In this document: piece after piece, positions 29,503 to 38,690 of the stretch | How the letters are laid out: every line of letters begins with the position of its first letter | How positions within the stretch are numbered: the first letter of the stretch is position 1 | NCBI RefSeq assembly: GCF_003946265.1 | Contig: NZ_RHNO01000001.1 | Coordinates: forward strand, 1-64,000 | Reading direction: 5' to 3' | DNA: 64,000 bases | Source of the DNA: Levilactobacillus yonginensis | Lineage (GTDB): Bacteria > Bacillota > Bacilli > Lactobacillales > Lactobacillaceae | Translations under genes and position numbers: made by a program | The notes under the pieces: model-generated | Database searches by the model: none | Seen by the model: the letters and a program-made list of their open reading frames with translations, nothing else | What the model was told of the DNA's origin: nothing

Positions 29503-31659
29503 ATGACCAAAAAGTTGAGGAACGCGACAAAAACAAGGTTGACAACCTTAGCAATCATGGGGGCCATCGCAGGGGTTGGTGTCCAGGTGAATACGGCATA
29601 TGCTGACACAAATGTAAGCGCAAACAATTCTGACAATCAGGTCAGTGATTCAGCAGTCAGCACGGCTAACGACACAACGAAACAATCAGCAACTCTAGCT
29701 AGTTCACAATCAAAACCAACTAACGAAGAAGATACTCAGAAAACGTTAGCTAAACCGACTAGCGACGCTGTGCCAGAACCGGTAACGCCAGCGGCCGATA
29801 AGCCAACCACCACCCCTGCTCAACCAGCAGGGGCAACTGGTGAATCGACGACCAAGCCAGTGGCAACGGTCACGACGTCGACACCCAAGAAAGTGGTCGG
29901 TGAGGAACAGGCTGCGCCCAAGGTTGCTCAGGTTAACCGGGGCAAGATGGCTCGAGCGATGGCGCCCGTTGCGCCAGAGAGCCTCGCGGATACTGCGGCG
30001 GCAGCCCCAACGATTGTTAAGACGGGGATGTCTGGGACTAGTAAATGGACGATGGATAGCGATGGCGTGATGACCTTTTATGCTGGGACGCTAGCCAACA
30101 TCGGGCGGTACCATAGTGCCACTAAAGTCGTTTTTGATGGTAGTCAGGGGAAAGTTGTCCTGCCAGCAAACTGTCTGATGTTGTTCTGGGACTGGGAAAA
30201 CGTGACGGCGTTTGAGGGGATGGACAACGTCGATGCCAGTCAAGTTAAGAACATGACGCAGATGTTCAGCCAGGACTTCGCCTTGAAGAGCTTGGATCTC
30301 AGCAGCTGGGATCTGAGTAATGTGACGGATATGACCGAGGCCTTTAGTGGCCGCACCTATGATCCAGAGACCAATACAAACTACAAGATGGGACTGGTTG
30401 ACCTTAAATTAGGGACGACTACCAGCAACGTGAAGACCATGGATTCGATGCTTTTCAACGATGATGCTTTAACCACGGTCGATGCGGCTGACTGGGACGT
30501 CAGCAGTTTGACCTCAGCCGCTTCACTATTTTATGGGACCGCCATTGCTAACCTGAACTTATCTGGCTGGCAGACCAGTAATCTGAAATCGTTGAGTGGA
30601 ACCTTTGCTAGTATGCCAAACCTGACATCATTTGACGGGAGTAACTGGGATACCAGCAGTGTCGCTATCTTCGTTCAGGCCTTTGAAGGGGATCCATTAC
30701 TGACGACGGCTAAGGTCAGTGATTGGGACGTTTCTGGTGGCAGTCAGTTCACGAGTATGTTCCACAATGATCCGTCGTTGGCTACGCTGGACTTGAGCCA
30801 ATGGCATCCCACGATTAACTACATGATCCGGATGTTTGCTGGAGACACGGCCTTAACGAAATTAGATCTCTCTGGGTTTAACTTGGCGGCCGTGGACGGT
30901 GATCACGTTAATGAGGCCTTAGATGGGACAACTGGGTTGCAGGAATTAATTTTAGGACCGAATACACATCTGGGAGACACAACGACTGGTAATGTGTTAT
31001 TACCAGACCTCCCCGTGACGGACGTTTACACGGGCCTCTGGCAAGCAGTTGGGACTGGAACGGTTGATAAGCCTAACGGTGCCACCTTCACAAGTGCACA
31101 ACTTAATACCGGTTACGATGGTAGTACCATGGCGGACACGTACGTTTGGCAAAAAGTGGCGACCCCAACTGACCCTGACACTAATCCCGGTGGTGGGGGC
31201 AATACTGGGACGCCGACTGAACCGGAAACGCCGGCCCCAACGCCGGAACCAGATACCAATACCAATGAAGGCGATAAGTTTTCTGGCGGCAATGGTGCCA
31301 ACGTAGGGAGCACAACGGTTAAAAAACCGACAACCAAAGCACCGGTTAAGCAAACCAAAACCAAGAAGAATCAGTCAGAAGTTGTGATGAGCGGGTCAGC
31401 GGCTAAGATTCGCAACCGAACTGCTGGTCAGGCCGCAATCGTGAACGGTTTAGCAGCCGTAAAGGTGGGCCATGGCACGCAGCAGCCAGGGCAGCAGCAA
31501 CTGAGTGCACAGCCAAAGTCATCGTCAACTGCAACGCAGCAACGGGCGGCCACGACCTTGCCACAAACCAACGAACAAAAGTCGAGTTGGGTTGCCGTAT
31601 TAGCAGGCTTCCTGGGACTAAGTTTGTTGAGTATTCACTGGTTTAAGCGGCAAGATTAG
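29503..31659 (+). CDS. LPXTG cell-wall-anchored surface protein with DUF285/BspA-like repeats (paralogue 2)
   Basis: 718 aa with the same plan as its neighbour. The signal peptide ends near AYA (about residue 34), a Thr/Pro/Ala-rich linker follows (35-165), then a longer DUF285 array (about 170-510; units such as LKSLDLSSWDLSNVTDMTEAF), a Pro/Glu stalk with a short Gly-rich stretch, and the sorting signal LPQTNEQ with hydrophobic helix and KRQD. The Asn at the fifth position is tolerated in the LPQTxE motif used by lactobacilli. AGGGGG precedes the ATG. Probably a duplication partner of gene 1. Confidence 0.9.
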   Translation: MTKKLRNATKTRLTTLAIMGAIAGVGVQVNTAYADTNVSANNSDNQVSDSAVSTANDTTKQSATLASSQSKPTNEEDTQKTLAKPTSDAVPEPVTPAADKPTTTPAQPAGATGESTTKPVATVTTSTPKKVVGEEQAAPKVAQVNRGKMARAMAPVAPESLADTAAAAPTIVKTGMSGTSKWTMDSDGVMTFYAGTLANIGRYHSATKVVFDGSQGKVVLPANCLMLFWDWENVTAFEGMDNVDASQVKNMTQMFSQDFALKSLDLSSWDLSNVTDMTEAFSGRTYDPETNTNYKMGLVDLKLGTTTSNVKTMDSMLFNDDALTTVDAADWDVSSLTSAASLFYGTAIANLNLSGWQTSNLKSLSGTFASMPNLTSFDGSNWDTSSVAIFVQAFEGDPLLTTAKVSDWDVSGGSQFTSMFHNDPSLATLDLSQWHPTINYMIRMFAGDTALTKLDLSGFNLAAVDGDHVNEALDGTTGLQELILGPNTHLGDTTTGNVLLPDLPVTDVYTGLWQAVGTGTVDKPNGATFTSAQLNTGYDGSTMADTYVWQKVATPTDPDTNPGGGGNTGTPTEPETPAPTPEPDTNTNEGDKFSGGNGANVGSTTVKKPTTKAPVKQTKTKKNQSEVVMSGSAAKIRNRTAGQAAIVNGLAAVKVGHGTQQPGQQQLSAQPKSSSTATQQRAATTLPQTNEQKSSWVAVLAGFLGLSLLSIHWFKRQD

Positions 31660-31673
31660 AAAAGTCTATTTGA

Positions 31674-31711
31674 TAGGGCGATCATCCAGAAATTGAGATG
31701 GGCGTCCTTTT
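31674..31711 (+). terminator. Intrinsic terminator of LPXTG gene 2
   Basis: AGG-CG-CATC / GATG-CG-CCT interrupted stem followed by TTTT. Confidence 0.65.
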
Positions 31712-31863
31712 AGTTTGGTCAATTTTTTTGGGCGGGAAGGCGAGATGTTTTACGATTAAATTTGTATTTAATATTTTCTTTATTGTAAATAGTTTAACGG
31801 GTTTACTTTTTTGGCGGGATTTGCTACTCTGGGAGTAACTTATTTACGGATGAAAGTGGGGCG

Positions 31864-32670
31864 ATGGGTGTCATGGCGGATGATTTATCACAGGCTGGCC
31901 AGTTACTAGGTCGCGGCTTGCGAGCGCGGCGGTTGGAGTTAGGAATCGCACAAAATGTTTTGGCGACAGGTCTGTGTGCCCAGTCGCTGATCAACAAGAT
32001 TGAACAGGGGCGAGGAATCCCCAATGCCATTTTGTTAACCCAACTTTGTGAGCGTCTACGGTTACCCATGAAGCAGGCGTTGCGTCAGAACTATCCGATT
32101 CGTCGTCAGCCAACGTTTAGTCGTAAGGTCCACAAGTTATACCAGGCCGGCCGCTTCGCTGAGGTGGTGGCCTACATGGACGATTCCGACCTACTGCCCA
32201 CGCTAAAAACGGATGAGGACTTAAAGACTTATTATTACTACTATGGTTGGGCCCTCTATCAGGCAACTCAGGAGTCGACAGGTGCGTTGCAACACGTTCG
32301 GACAGCCTTGACGATGATGGTGCCCCAGCGGCCGACCCAGTATCGGTCGTTGGAGGTTTTACTGATTGCGGTGGAAAATTATTTGGTAGCGGCCAGCCAA
32401 CCCGGAAACTTTGAAGGCTTTGAGCGAGCACTAGCCATTATGCAGACGGAGCGGGTCATGGATCCTGATGAAAATTTAAATGTCGTTTTCTATCAGTATG
32501 CGCAGGTCTTGTTGCAGCAGGGTCAAGTCAACCGAGCTGTTCAGACCATTAGTGCAGGTGTTAACTGGGCGACCTCCCACGATTCACATTACCTGTTGGC
32601 TGACGATTACACCTTGTTAGCGCAGGCTTATCTACAGGCTCATCAAAGTATGGCCGTTGCGCAAAGTTAG
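31864..32670 (+). CDS. HTH-TPR transcriptional regulator (Rgg/RRNPP-like)
   Basis: 268 aa. An N-terminal XRE-type helix-turn-helix (about residues 14-66, RARRLELGIAQNVLATGLCAQSLINKIEQGRGIP) is followed by an all-helical region resembling TPR repeats. This is the layout of Rgg/PlcR-type regulators, which respond to short peptides. Start at ATG 31864 or ATG 31873; both have a G-rich ribosome site. It lies just downstream of the two LPXTG genes in the same direction, so it is the obvious candidate to control them. No pheromone gene is recognisable nearby. Confidence 0.72.
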   Translation: MGVMADDLSQAGQLLGRGLRARRLELGIAQNVLATGLCAQSLINKIEQGRGIPNAILLTQLCERLRLPMKQALRQNYPIRRQPTFSRKVHKLYQAGRFAEVVAYMDDSDLLPTLKTDEDLKTYYYYYGWALYQATQESTGALQHVRTALTMMVPQRPTQYRSLEVLLIAVENYLVAASQPGNFEGFERALAIMQTERVMDPDENLNVVFYQYAQVLLQQGQVNRAVQTISAGVNWATSHDSHYLLADDYTLLAQAYLQAHQSMAVAQS

Positions 32671-32728
32671 GACAGGTGTGGACTAATGAGAAGCACTGCA
32701 GCAATTGTTGAGTAGAAAGACGGTCACC

Positions 32729-32758
32729 GGTGTCTGGGATGTTCTCGGACGCCTTTTT
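32729..32758 (+). terminator. Intrinsic terminator of the HTH-TPR regulator
   Basis: GGTGTCT/GGACGCC stem with G-T pairs, five T. Between here and 32937 (rest of a 387-nt gap) nothing else is visible. Confidence 0.75.
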
Positions 32759-32937
32759 GATAGTGAGGATAGTTAAGTAATTTTTTGACGATGTTACCAC
32801 GGGTGGAAGGCCCTGTTCGGCATAGTCCAGGGCCAGAGAAATTTAAATAGCAGAAATTTTCAATTTTTCAAAAAACAACGAGAACTTTGCGTAGTTAATC
32901 CTTGTAACGTCAGCAACACCCGTCGGTCGGCCCCGAT

Positions 32938-33057
32938 TTGCTTAACTGCTACGTTTATGCTATACTACTAGCTTGTGAGTATCTGGCTTACGCTAGTGTC
33001 TCTCCTTGCTTCCGCATTGCAGCGGGGGCCTGAAGTCCATAAGGAGGTGTAACATTC
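32938..33057 (+). promoter_or_regulatory. rpsF-ssb-rpsR promoter and leader
   Basis: TTGCTT (32938-32943), 17-bp spacer, TATACT (32961-32966). The roughly 85-nt leader carries a hairpin CTTCCGC/GCGGGGG (33010-33029). S6:S18 autoregulatory leaders are known in front of rpsF; I cannot align this one to the consensus with certainty. Confidence 0.6.
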
Positions 33058-33354
33058 ATGGAATCTACTAAATACGAAATCACCTACATCATTCGTCCAG
33101 ATCTTGACGATGCTGCGAAGACCGCTCTGGTTGAACGCTTCGACAAGGTACTGACTGATAACGGTGCAGATATGATCAGTTCAAAAGACTGGTCAAAGCG
33201 TCGGTTCGCCTACGAAATTGGCGGCTTTAACGAAGGTATTTACCACATCAACCTGGTTAACGCTACTGATGACGCAGCATTGAACGAATTCGACCGTTTG
33301 GCTAAGATCAACGACAGTATCTTACGTCACATGATCGTTAAGCGCGAAGACTAA
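33058..33354 (+). CDS. rpsF: 30S ribosomal protein S6
   Basis: 98 aa, typical S6 ([17 protein letters not shown] at the N-terminus, [23 protein letters not shown] centre). Partner of S18 in the platform of the 30S subunit. AAGGAGGTG lies upstream. First gene of rpsF-ssb-rpsR. Confidence 0.98.
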   Translation: MESTKYEITYIIRPDLDDAAKTALVERFDKVLTDNGADMISSKDWSKRRFAYEIGGFNEGIYHINLVNATDDAALNEFDRLAKINDSILRHMIVKRED

Positions 33355-33394
33355 ATTCAAAACTAACTATATGTAGAGAGGGAGTTATTCAGCA

Positions 33395-33970
33395 ATGATC
33401 AACCAAGTAGTACTTACTGGCCGACTGACACGGGATGTTGACTTACGTTACACCCAAAGCGGTGCTGCTGTTGCCACATTCACGCTGGCCGTTGATCGGC
33501 GGTTCACCAACCAACAAGGTGAACGGGAAGCTGATTTCGTAAGTTGCGTCATTTGGCGTAAATCCGCGGAAAACTTTGCTAACTTCATGCACAAAGGTTC
33601 TCTTTGTGGGATCGAAGGACGCATCCAGACCCGGAATTATGAAAATCAACAAGGCCAACGTGTTTACGTGACCGAAGTTGTCGTTGAGAACTTTTCGTTC
33701 TTGGAACCCCGTTCGAGCAATCGTAACGCGGGTGGCAACGCCGGTGGTAATTACAATGGTGGTTCCGCGAATAACGCTCCTCAAAATCAGAATCAAAATG
33801 CCAATCCGTACACGAGTGGGAATCCGACACCGTCGGCCCCATCTGCGCCTACGAACTCGAATCCTAACCCGGTCAATAACAACCAAGGTAACGCTGGGAA
33901 CAACTCAGCTGATCCGTTTGCGAACTCCGGCGATTCAATTGACATTTCCGATGATGATTTACCGTTCTAA
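33395..33970 (+). CDS. ssb: Single-stranded DNA-binding protein
   Basis: 191 aa: OB fold (residues about 1-110, [20 protein letters not shown]), a flexible Asn/Gly/Pro-rich linker (about 112-178) and the acidic tip DDDLPF that recruits replication and repair partners. In its usual place between rpsF and rpsR. Confidence 0.98.
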   Translation: MINQVVLTGRLTRDVDLRYTQSGAAVATFTLAVDRRFTNQQGEREADFVSCVIWRKSAENFANFMHKGSLCGIEGRIQTRNYENQQGQRVYVTEVVVENFSFLEPRSSNRNAGGNAGGNYNGGSANNAPQNQNQNANPYTSGNPTPSAPSAPTNSNPNPVNNNQGNAGNNSADPFANSGDSIDISDDDLPF

Positions 33971-33997
33971 TCTCAAATAACGAGGAGGGAAATTTTC

Positions 33998-34237
33998 ATG
34001 GCAGGACAACGTCGTGGCGGCCGTCGCCGTCGGAAGGTTGACTTTATTGCAGCCAACCACATCGAATACATTGATTACAAGGATACTGACTTATTACGTC
34101 GGTTCATCTCTGAACGGGGTAAGATCTTACCTCGCCGGGTTACTGGTACTAGTGCCAAGAACCAACGGAAGTTAACCATTGCTATCAAGCGTTCACGGAT
34201 TATGGGCTTAATGCCTTTCGTCAGTGAAGAAGGTTAA
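33998..34237 (+). CDS. rpsR: 30S ribosomal protein S18
   Basis: 79 aa, basic; conserved S18 core [45 protein letters not shown] upstream; strong terminator downstream. Binds next to S6. Confidence 0.98.
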   Translation: MAGQRRGGRRRRKVDFIAANHIEYIDYKDTDLLRRFISERGKILPRRVTGTSAKNQRKLTIAIKRSRIMGLMPFVSEEG

Positions 34238-34246
34238 TAAAGAATT

Positions 34247-34283
34247 AGACCTAACTACAGAAATGTAGCGGGTCTTTTTTTTT
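34247..34283 (+). terminator. Intrinsic terminator of rpsR
   Basis: AGACC..CTAC/GTAG..GGTCT stem and nine or more T. Confidence 0.88.
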
Positions 34284-34393
34284 ACCCATTTTTTGTGATT
34301 GTGAATTGATAATCCCTTTATGTAGCCTGTTTTCAGAACAATTCACAAGAAAAGAAAACGGAAATTGACCAAAACTTTCACAAGATATCTTAC

Positions 34394-34592
34394 TTGCACC
34401 CTTAACTAAATCGGGGCATACTCTGGTCATAAGCTTAATCACAGGCCAGGATTAGGTCAGTAAATCATGGGGGAGACGTCCACCCGTAACTACTGGAATC
34501 TCACGGTAAGCGCCAGTCATATGGCAGGTTACCTGTTCATTCGCACCTAGTTGATTAGAATGAAACCTTTCTTAAGGATGGAGGTATTTTCA
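34394..34592 (+). promoter_or_regulatory. gldA promoter and long structured leader
   Basis: TTGCAC, 17-bp spacer, CATACT (about 34394-34422). The predicted leader is about 165 nt and contains several short hairpins, including GCCA/TGGC (34512-34525) and TACTG/CGGTA. It has no terminator. It matches no riboswitch consensus I know. Confidence 0.45.
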
Positions 34593-35702
34593 ATGATTAC
34601 GGCATTTGCAAGTCCTTCGACATACGTTCAGGGTGATCAGTTACTACAACACGCGGCGCGCTACATCGCACCATTTGGGGATCATGGGCTCTTGATTGCG
34701 GATGATATTGTTTGGAAACTGATTGGTGAGCAGTTCTACCAATACTTGACCGCTGATGGATTGGAAATCGAACATATTTCATTTAACGGGGAAAGTTCAC
34801 CGGAAGAAATTGAGCGGATTCAGGGTATCGGTGAGCAAAAGGATGCCAAGTTCGTCATTGCGCTTGGTGGTGGCAAGACCAACGATACGACCAAGGCCGT
34901 TGGTGACCGGCTCCACGTTCCAGTGGTCATCGTGCCCACACTGGCTTCGAATGACTCACCTTGTACCCGGTTGAGTGTTATTTACTCCGCTAACGGAGAA
35001 TTTCTGAAATACCAATTTTACGATAAGAACCCAGATTTAGTTCTGGTAGATTCCTCCGTGATTGCGGGTGCACCCGTTCGGTTCCTGATTGATGGGATTG
35101 CCGACGCGTTATCGACTAACGTAGAAGCACAGACCGTGGCGCGGGCTCGGGCGACAACCTTACTCCCATTGCAGACTGACCAAACAGCTGCCGGAATTGC
35201 TTTGGCCGAGAAGTGTGAAGAATTACTGTTCAAATACACGGATCAAGCGGTGGCGGCTGCTCAGGACCACGTGGTGACGCCAGCGTTATCCCACATCATT
35301 GAGGCCAACATCCTATTGAGTGGGGTGGGTGCCGAAAGCTCCGGCTTAGCGGCCGCGCACAGTTTCCAAAATGGGTTGACCGCGCTGTCTGGTGACGTGC
35401 ATAAGCTTTCACACGGGCAAAAGGTCTCCTTCGGAACGTTAGTCAACTTAGTCCTGGAAGGGGCGACTGACGACCAGTTCCGGCGCTACCTGGAGTTTGA
35501 AGCGGCATTAGGCTTGCCAACCACTTTGGCCGACCTCCACCTGGAAAATGTGAGTGACGAAGACCTGTTAAAAGTGGCCACCTTGACTACGCAAAAGGGC
35601 GAGACGATCCACAACATGGGCTTCCCCGTAACGCCACGAGACGTTCTGGCAGCCATTAAGGCAACCGATAGTCTGTCACGGAAAATGCAAGGATTGGCTT
35701 AA
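34593..35702 (+). CDS. gldA: Glycerol dehydrogenase, iron-containing alcohol dehydrogenase family
   Basis: 369-aa NAD-dependent, metal-dependent enzyme oxidising glycerol to dihydroxyacetone (or reducing related ketones and diketones). The NAD loop is ALGGGKTNDTTKAV; SNDSPCTRLSVIY and the metal-binding HSFQNGLTAL and HGQKVSFG segments match GldA. Start ATG 34593 with GGAGG 9 nt upstream; earlier in-frame ATGs lack one. Monocistronic with a long leader and a shared bidirectional terminator. Confidence 0.92.
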   Translation: MITAFASPSTYVQGDQLLQHAARYIAPFGDHGLLIADDIVWKLIGEQFYQYLTADGLEIEHISFNGESSPEEIERIQGIGEQKDAKFVIALGGGKTNDTTKAVGDRLHVPVVIVPTLASNDSPCTRLSVIYSANGEFLKYQFYDKNPDLVLVDSSVIAGAPVRFLIDGIADALSTNVEAQTVARARATTLLPLQTDQTAAGIALAEKCEELLFKYTDQAVAAAQDHVVTPALSHIIEANILLSGVGAESSGLAAAHSFQNGLTALSGDVHKLSHGQKVSFGTLVNLVLEGATDDQFRRYLEFEAALGLPTTLADLHLENVSDEDLLKVATLTTQKGETIHNMGFPVTPRDVLAAIKATDSLSRKMQGLA

Positions 35703-35717
35703 TTAAAGGCAAGCATT

Positions 35718-35774
35718 AAAAAAGCAATGCGTCAGCACTGGGGGTCGGATCCCATGCGAACGCATTGCTTTTTA
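35718..35774. terminator. Bidirectional terminator between gldA and the amidohydrolase
   Basis: AAAAAGCAATGCGT and ACGCATTGCTTTTT, perfect 14-bp arms around a 27-nt loop, serving both convergent genes. Confidence 0.93.
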
Positions 35775-35781
35775 ACGAGGT

Positions 35782-36966
35782 TTAGAACTCGCGGTGACCG
35801 CCAAGGTAGACTTGTTTGTCTGCCTGAACCACGTTGGCGGTGTCAGCGAGGGGGTCCTTCTTAAGGACTTGGAAGTCGGCGAATTTGCCAACTTCAAGGG
35901 TGCCGTATTCATCGGCAACCCCTAATAATTTAGGGGAGTTCAACGTTGAACACTGGTAGGCTTCAGCGTTGGTCATGCCTAACTTGGTGAGTAAGCCAAA
36001 TTCCTCGGGCGTCTTATCGAAACCGTTGTAAGGGGTACCCGCGTCGGTCCCACAGGTGAATTTGACGCCTAACTTGAAGGCTCGCTTCATGTTAACGTAG
36101 GTATCGTCTAAGGCGTCGGCGGCCTTCTTCACTTCCCAGTCAGGGAGGTCACCGTTACCAAATTCTGGGATGACCCATTCGGCAATCAGGGTTGGGGTGA
36201 GGTAGGTGCCCTGTTTAACCATTTGCTTGGCTTCAGACTCGTTGACGTAGAAGCCGTGTTCGATGGAATCAACGCCCGCATCCAAAGCATTTTGGATACC
36301 GGGGTTCCCCTCGGCGTGGGCAGCGACGACGCGACGCTTATGGTGGGCCTCTTCAACGGCCACGTGCATTTCGGCTACGGATAATTGGGCGTCTTCCATG
36401 AAATCGTTAGGTGTCATGACGCCACCAGTGGCCATGACTTTGACACTCTCAGCACCATTCTTGAAGGCGGTTCGGACGGCCTTACGCATCTCATCGGGTG
36501 AGTCAACGGCGTGCCCACCAGTTGCGGAATCACCGTGGCCGCCAGTCATAGAGAAGGCCTTGCCGGAGGTCAGCATCCGGGGAGTGTGTGGGAGTTGACC
36601 GGTCTTTTGCAGGCGCTTGAGTTTCACGTCAACGTCGTAATCGTTCCCGCAGCCGCGGACGTAAGTTACCCCGGACTTTAAGAGTGCTTGGAGGTTGGTC
36701 CAGGCAAAGACGGAGACTTCGGATTCGGAGTTGTGACTCCCGTTCAGCGCTAAAGGATTGGCTGAGACGTGGGTGTGAACGTTGAAGAATCCTGGCATGA
36801 CGTACTGACCGCCTAAATCAACCTGTTCATCGGCCTCAGCGGGCGTGCCCTGCCCGCGGTCGACTAATTTGCCTGTTTCCGTATCGACGGTGAACCAGGC
36901 GTCGGCTTCATTCTGATCGGTGGTGCCATCAAATAAGGTGAAGTTAAAGAAAGTTTTTTTGCTCAT
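35782..36966 (-). CDS. Metal-dependent amidohydrolase (imidazolonepropionase/prolidase-like)
   Basis: 394-aa TIM-barrel hydrolase. Metal ligands are visible: HxH in NVHTHVS, the likely carboxylated Lys in SVKVMATGG, His in AAHAEG and SIEHGFY, and Asp in CGTDAGTP. This is the arrangement of binuclear amidohydrolases that include Xaa-Pro and Xaa-Arg/Lys dipeptidases. AGGAGG precedes the ATG. It lies 73 nt behind an oppA-like gene on the same strand with no terminator between, so both should be under the T-box at 38690. A role in cleaving imported peptides is inference. Confidence 0.85.
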   Translation of the reverse strand: MSKKTFFNFTLFDGTTDQNEADAWFTVDTETGKLVDRGQGTPAEADEQVDLGGQYVMPGFFNVHTHVSANPLALNGSHNSESEVSVFAWTNLQALLKSGVTYVRGCGNDYDVDVKLKRLQKTGQLPHTPRMLTSGKAFSMTGGHGDSATGGHAVDSPDEMRKAVRTAFKNGAESVKVMATGGVMTPNDFMEDAQLSVAEMHVAVEEAHHKRRVVAAHAEGNPGIQNALDAGVDSIEHGFYVNESEAKQMVKQGTYLTPTLIAEWVIPEFGNGDLPDWEVKKAADALDDTYVNMKRAFKLGVKFTCGTDAGTPYNGFDKTPEEFGLLTKLGMTNAEAYQCSTLNSPKLLGVADEYGTLEVGKFADFQVLKKDPLADTANVVQADKQVYLGGHREF

Positions 36967-37039
36967 ATGTGTTTCCTCCTATATTTTAAGTGACTCATTT
37001 CGTTATTGGTGGTTACGAGTATGTTGCTAGTGGCATCGT

Positions 37040-38644
37040 TTATTTCCAGTAAGCGTATTGGTATTTAGCATCGTGCAGGAGCGTGTAGGTCAGACCGCCC
37101 ACCTTGCTGGAGACCAACTTAGCTTCTGAAGGTTGGTAAACGGGGATGTAGCCTTTGACTGCCATTAAGCGCTTGTCGGCGGCCATCAGACCGTTGTAGC
37201 GTGCCAAACCAGTCTTACTGTTGGCGTCGTTCAGCAATTCGTTGAACTGATCGTCGTTCCAACCGGTGAAGTTCACGGTGTTGGTCTTGGCAGCTAGGCT
37301 GAGGTAATCAGAGGCGTCCAACCAACTGCTGGACCAGCCGGTAAGGTTTAGTTCAAATGTCCCGGCAAAGTCACGAGCGACGTGTTGGGCGTGAGGGATT
37401 GAGGTCACGTTGACCGTCAAGCCCTTAAAATTCTTCTGCATAACTGATTGCAGGTAGGTGCCAACGTGTTTGTCATCATCGGTATCATCGGTCAGAAGGT
37501 TTAACGTGACCTTAGTCTTCCCAGTTTCCTTGAGGTACTTGGCCCAGTATTCCTTAGCCTTAGTGACGTCTTGAGGTAACAGGTTGCCAACTTGAGCGGC
37601 CATATCTTGACCAGTCTTGGGATTGGCTTGATCACCACGAGGAACGGCGCTTAGCGCTGGCTTGGAGCCATCTTGAAGGACCTTGTTGGTCAACGTTGAC
37701 CGGCTCATGACGAGTGAAACAGCTTGACGCAGGTTTTCTGAATCCGTTGCTTTCTTCTTACTGTTGACGTAAAGGTATTGCAACCGGCCTAACAAGTGGG
37801 TGTGAAGCTGCTTGTCGTTAGCATTGGCCCGGACGTACTGGCCACTAACCGTGGTTTCTTGGATCTTACCGCTCTTAAAAAGATTGGAAGCGGTGCTTTC
37901 GTCCTTGGTGACGGATACGGCGACTTTCTTGATCTTAACGTTCTGAGCGTTCCAATAATGGGTGTTCTTCACGTAAGTCCATGAGGAATTACTACCAGTC
38001 CAGCCAACCAGCTTGTAGGCACCATTGCTGACGGTCTTAGCGGCGCTAGTCCCGTACTTCTGCCCGTATTTCTGAACGGCGTCGGTGTTCAGTGGATAGT
38101 AACCAGCGACTAAGTCATCGAAGTAGGGAACCGCCTTAGTTAATTGAAATTGGAGCTTAGTTTTGCTTAACGCCTTGACCCCTAATTTATCAGGGGTGTC
38201 GGTGCCTTTCTGAACGGCATCGTAGTTTTTAAAGGCACTCAGGAGACTGGCATATTGGGCCTTGGTCTTGGGGTCGACCCACCGTCGCATGGAAGTCACG
38301 AAGTCTTGAGCGGTAACTGGTTGGCCGTTGGACCACTTGGCATTCTTCCTTAACGTGAACGTGTAGGTCTTACCATTGTTGGTGGGTTTAACCATCTTGG
38401 TGGCGACGCCGGCGGTTAATTTGCCGGCTTTGTTATAGGTATAGAGGCCTTCCATTGTTTGGGTGATGACGTTACCACTATTGGTATCGGTCGACTTGTT
38501 TGGGTCGGCGGTGGCGGGTTCACTGGCCAGCGTGACGTTTAACGTTTTGTTCTTGTTGGTCGTATTCCCAGATGCTTGACCACAGGCACTGAGAGTGACG
38601 AGTAATAATAAAGATGCGGGCATTGCCCAAACTGAATGTTTCAT
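37040..38644 (-). CDS. OppA-like oligopeptide-binding lipoprotein (paralogue 1)
   Basis: 534-aa extracellular solute-binding protein, SBP family 5, which captures oligopeptides for an ABC importer. Lipoprotein signal with lipobox LSAC (Cys near residue 21), then LNVTLASEPATADPNKSTDTNSG and the family landmarks KNAKWSNGQPVTAQDFVTSM. No permease or ATPase genes are nearby, so it must use a system encoded elsewhere. Start ATG 38644 because AGGAGG is 9 nt upstream. The TTG at 38653 would leave no spacing. The start codon is inside a parS-like palindrome. Close paralogue of 51388-52998. Confidence 0.92.
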   Translation of the reverse strand: MKHSVWAMPASLLLLVTLSACGQASGNTTNKNKTLNVTLASEPATADPNKSTDTNSGNVITQTMEGLYTYNKAGKLTAGVATKMVKPTNNGKTYTFTLRKNAKWSNGQPVTAQDFVTSMRRWVDPKTKAQYASLLSAFKNYDAVQKGTDTPDKLGVKALSKTKLQFQLTKAVPYFDDLVAGYYPLNTDAVQKYGQKYGTSAAKTVSNGAYKLVGWTGSNSSWTYVKNTHYWNAQNVKIKKVAVSVTKDESTASNLFKSGKIQETTVSGQYVRANANDKQLHTHLLGRLQYLYVNSKKKATDSENLRQAVSLVMSRSTLTNKVLQDGSKPALSAVPRGDQANPKTGQDMAAQVGNLLPQDVTKAKEYWAKYLKETGKTKVTLNLLTDDTDDDKHVGTYLQSVMQKNFKGLTVNVTSIPHAQHVARDFAGTFELNLTGWSSSWLDASDYLSLAAKTNTVNFTGWNDDQFNELLNDANSKTGLARYNGLMAADKRLMAVKGYIPVYQPSEAKLVSSKVGGLTYTLLHDAKYQYAYWK

Positions 38645-38652
38645 GTGAAACA
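38637..38652. other. parS-like site 4 spanning the oppA start codon
   Basis: TGTTTCATGTGAAACA (minus strand reads TGTTTCACATGAAACA), one change from consensus. It lies between the ribosome site and codon 3 of the oppA-like gene and includes its ATG. Confidence 0.75.
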
Positions 38653-38690
38653 ACCTCCTAGATTCAATTGATTAGAAGTGATTAGCGGAG

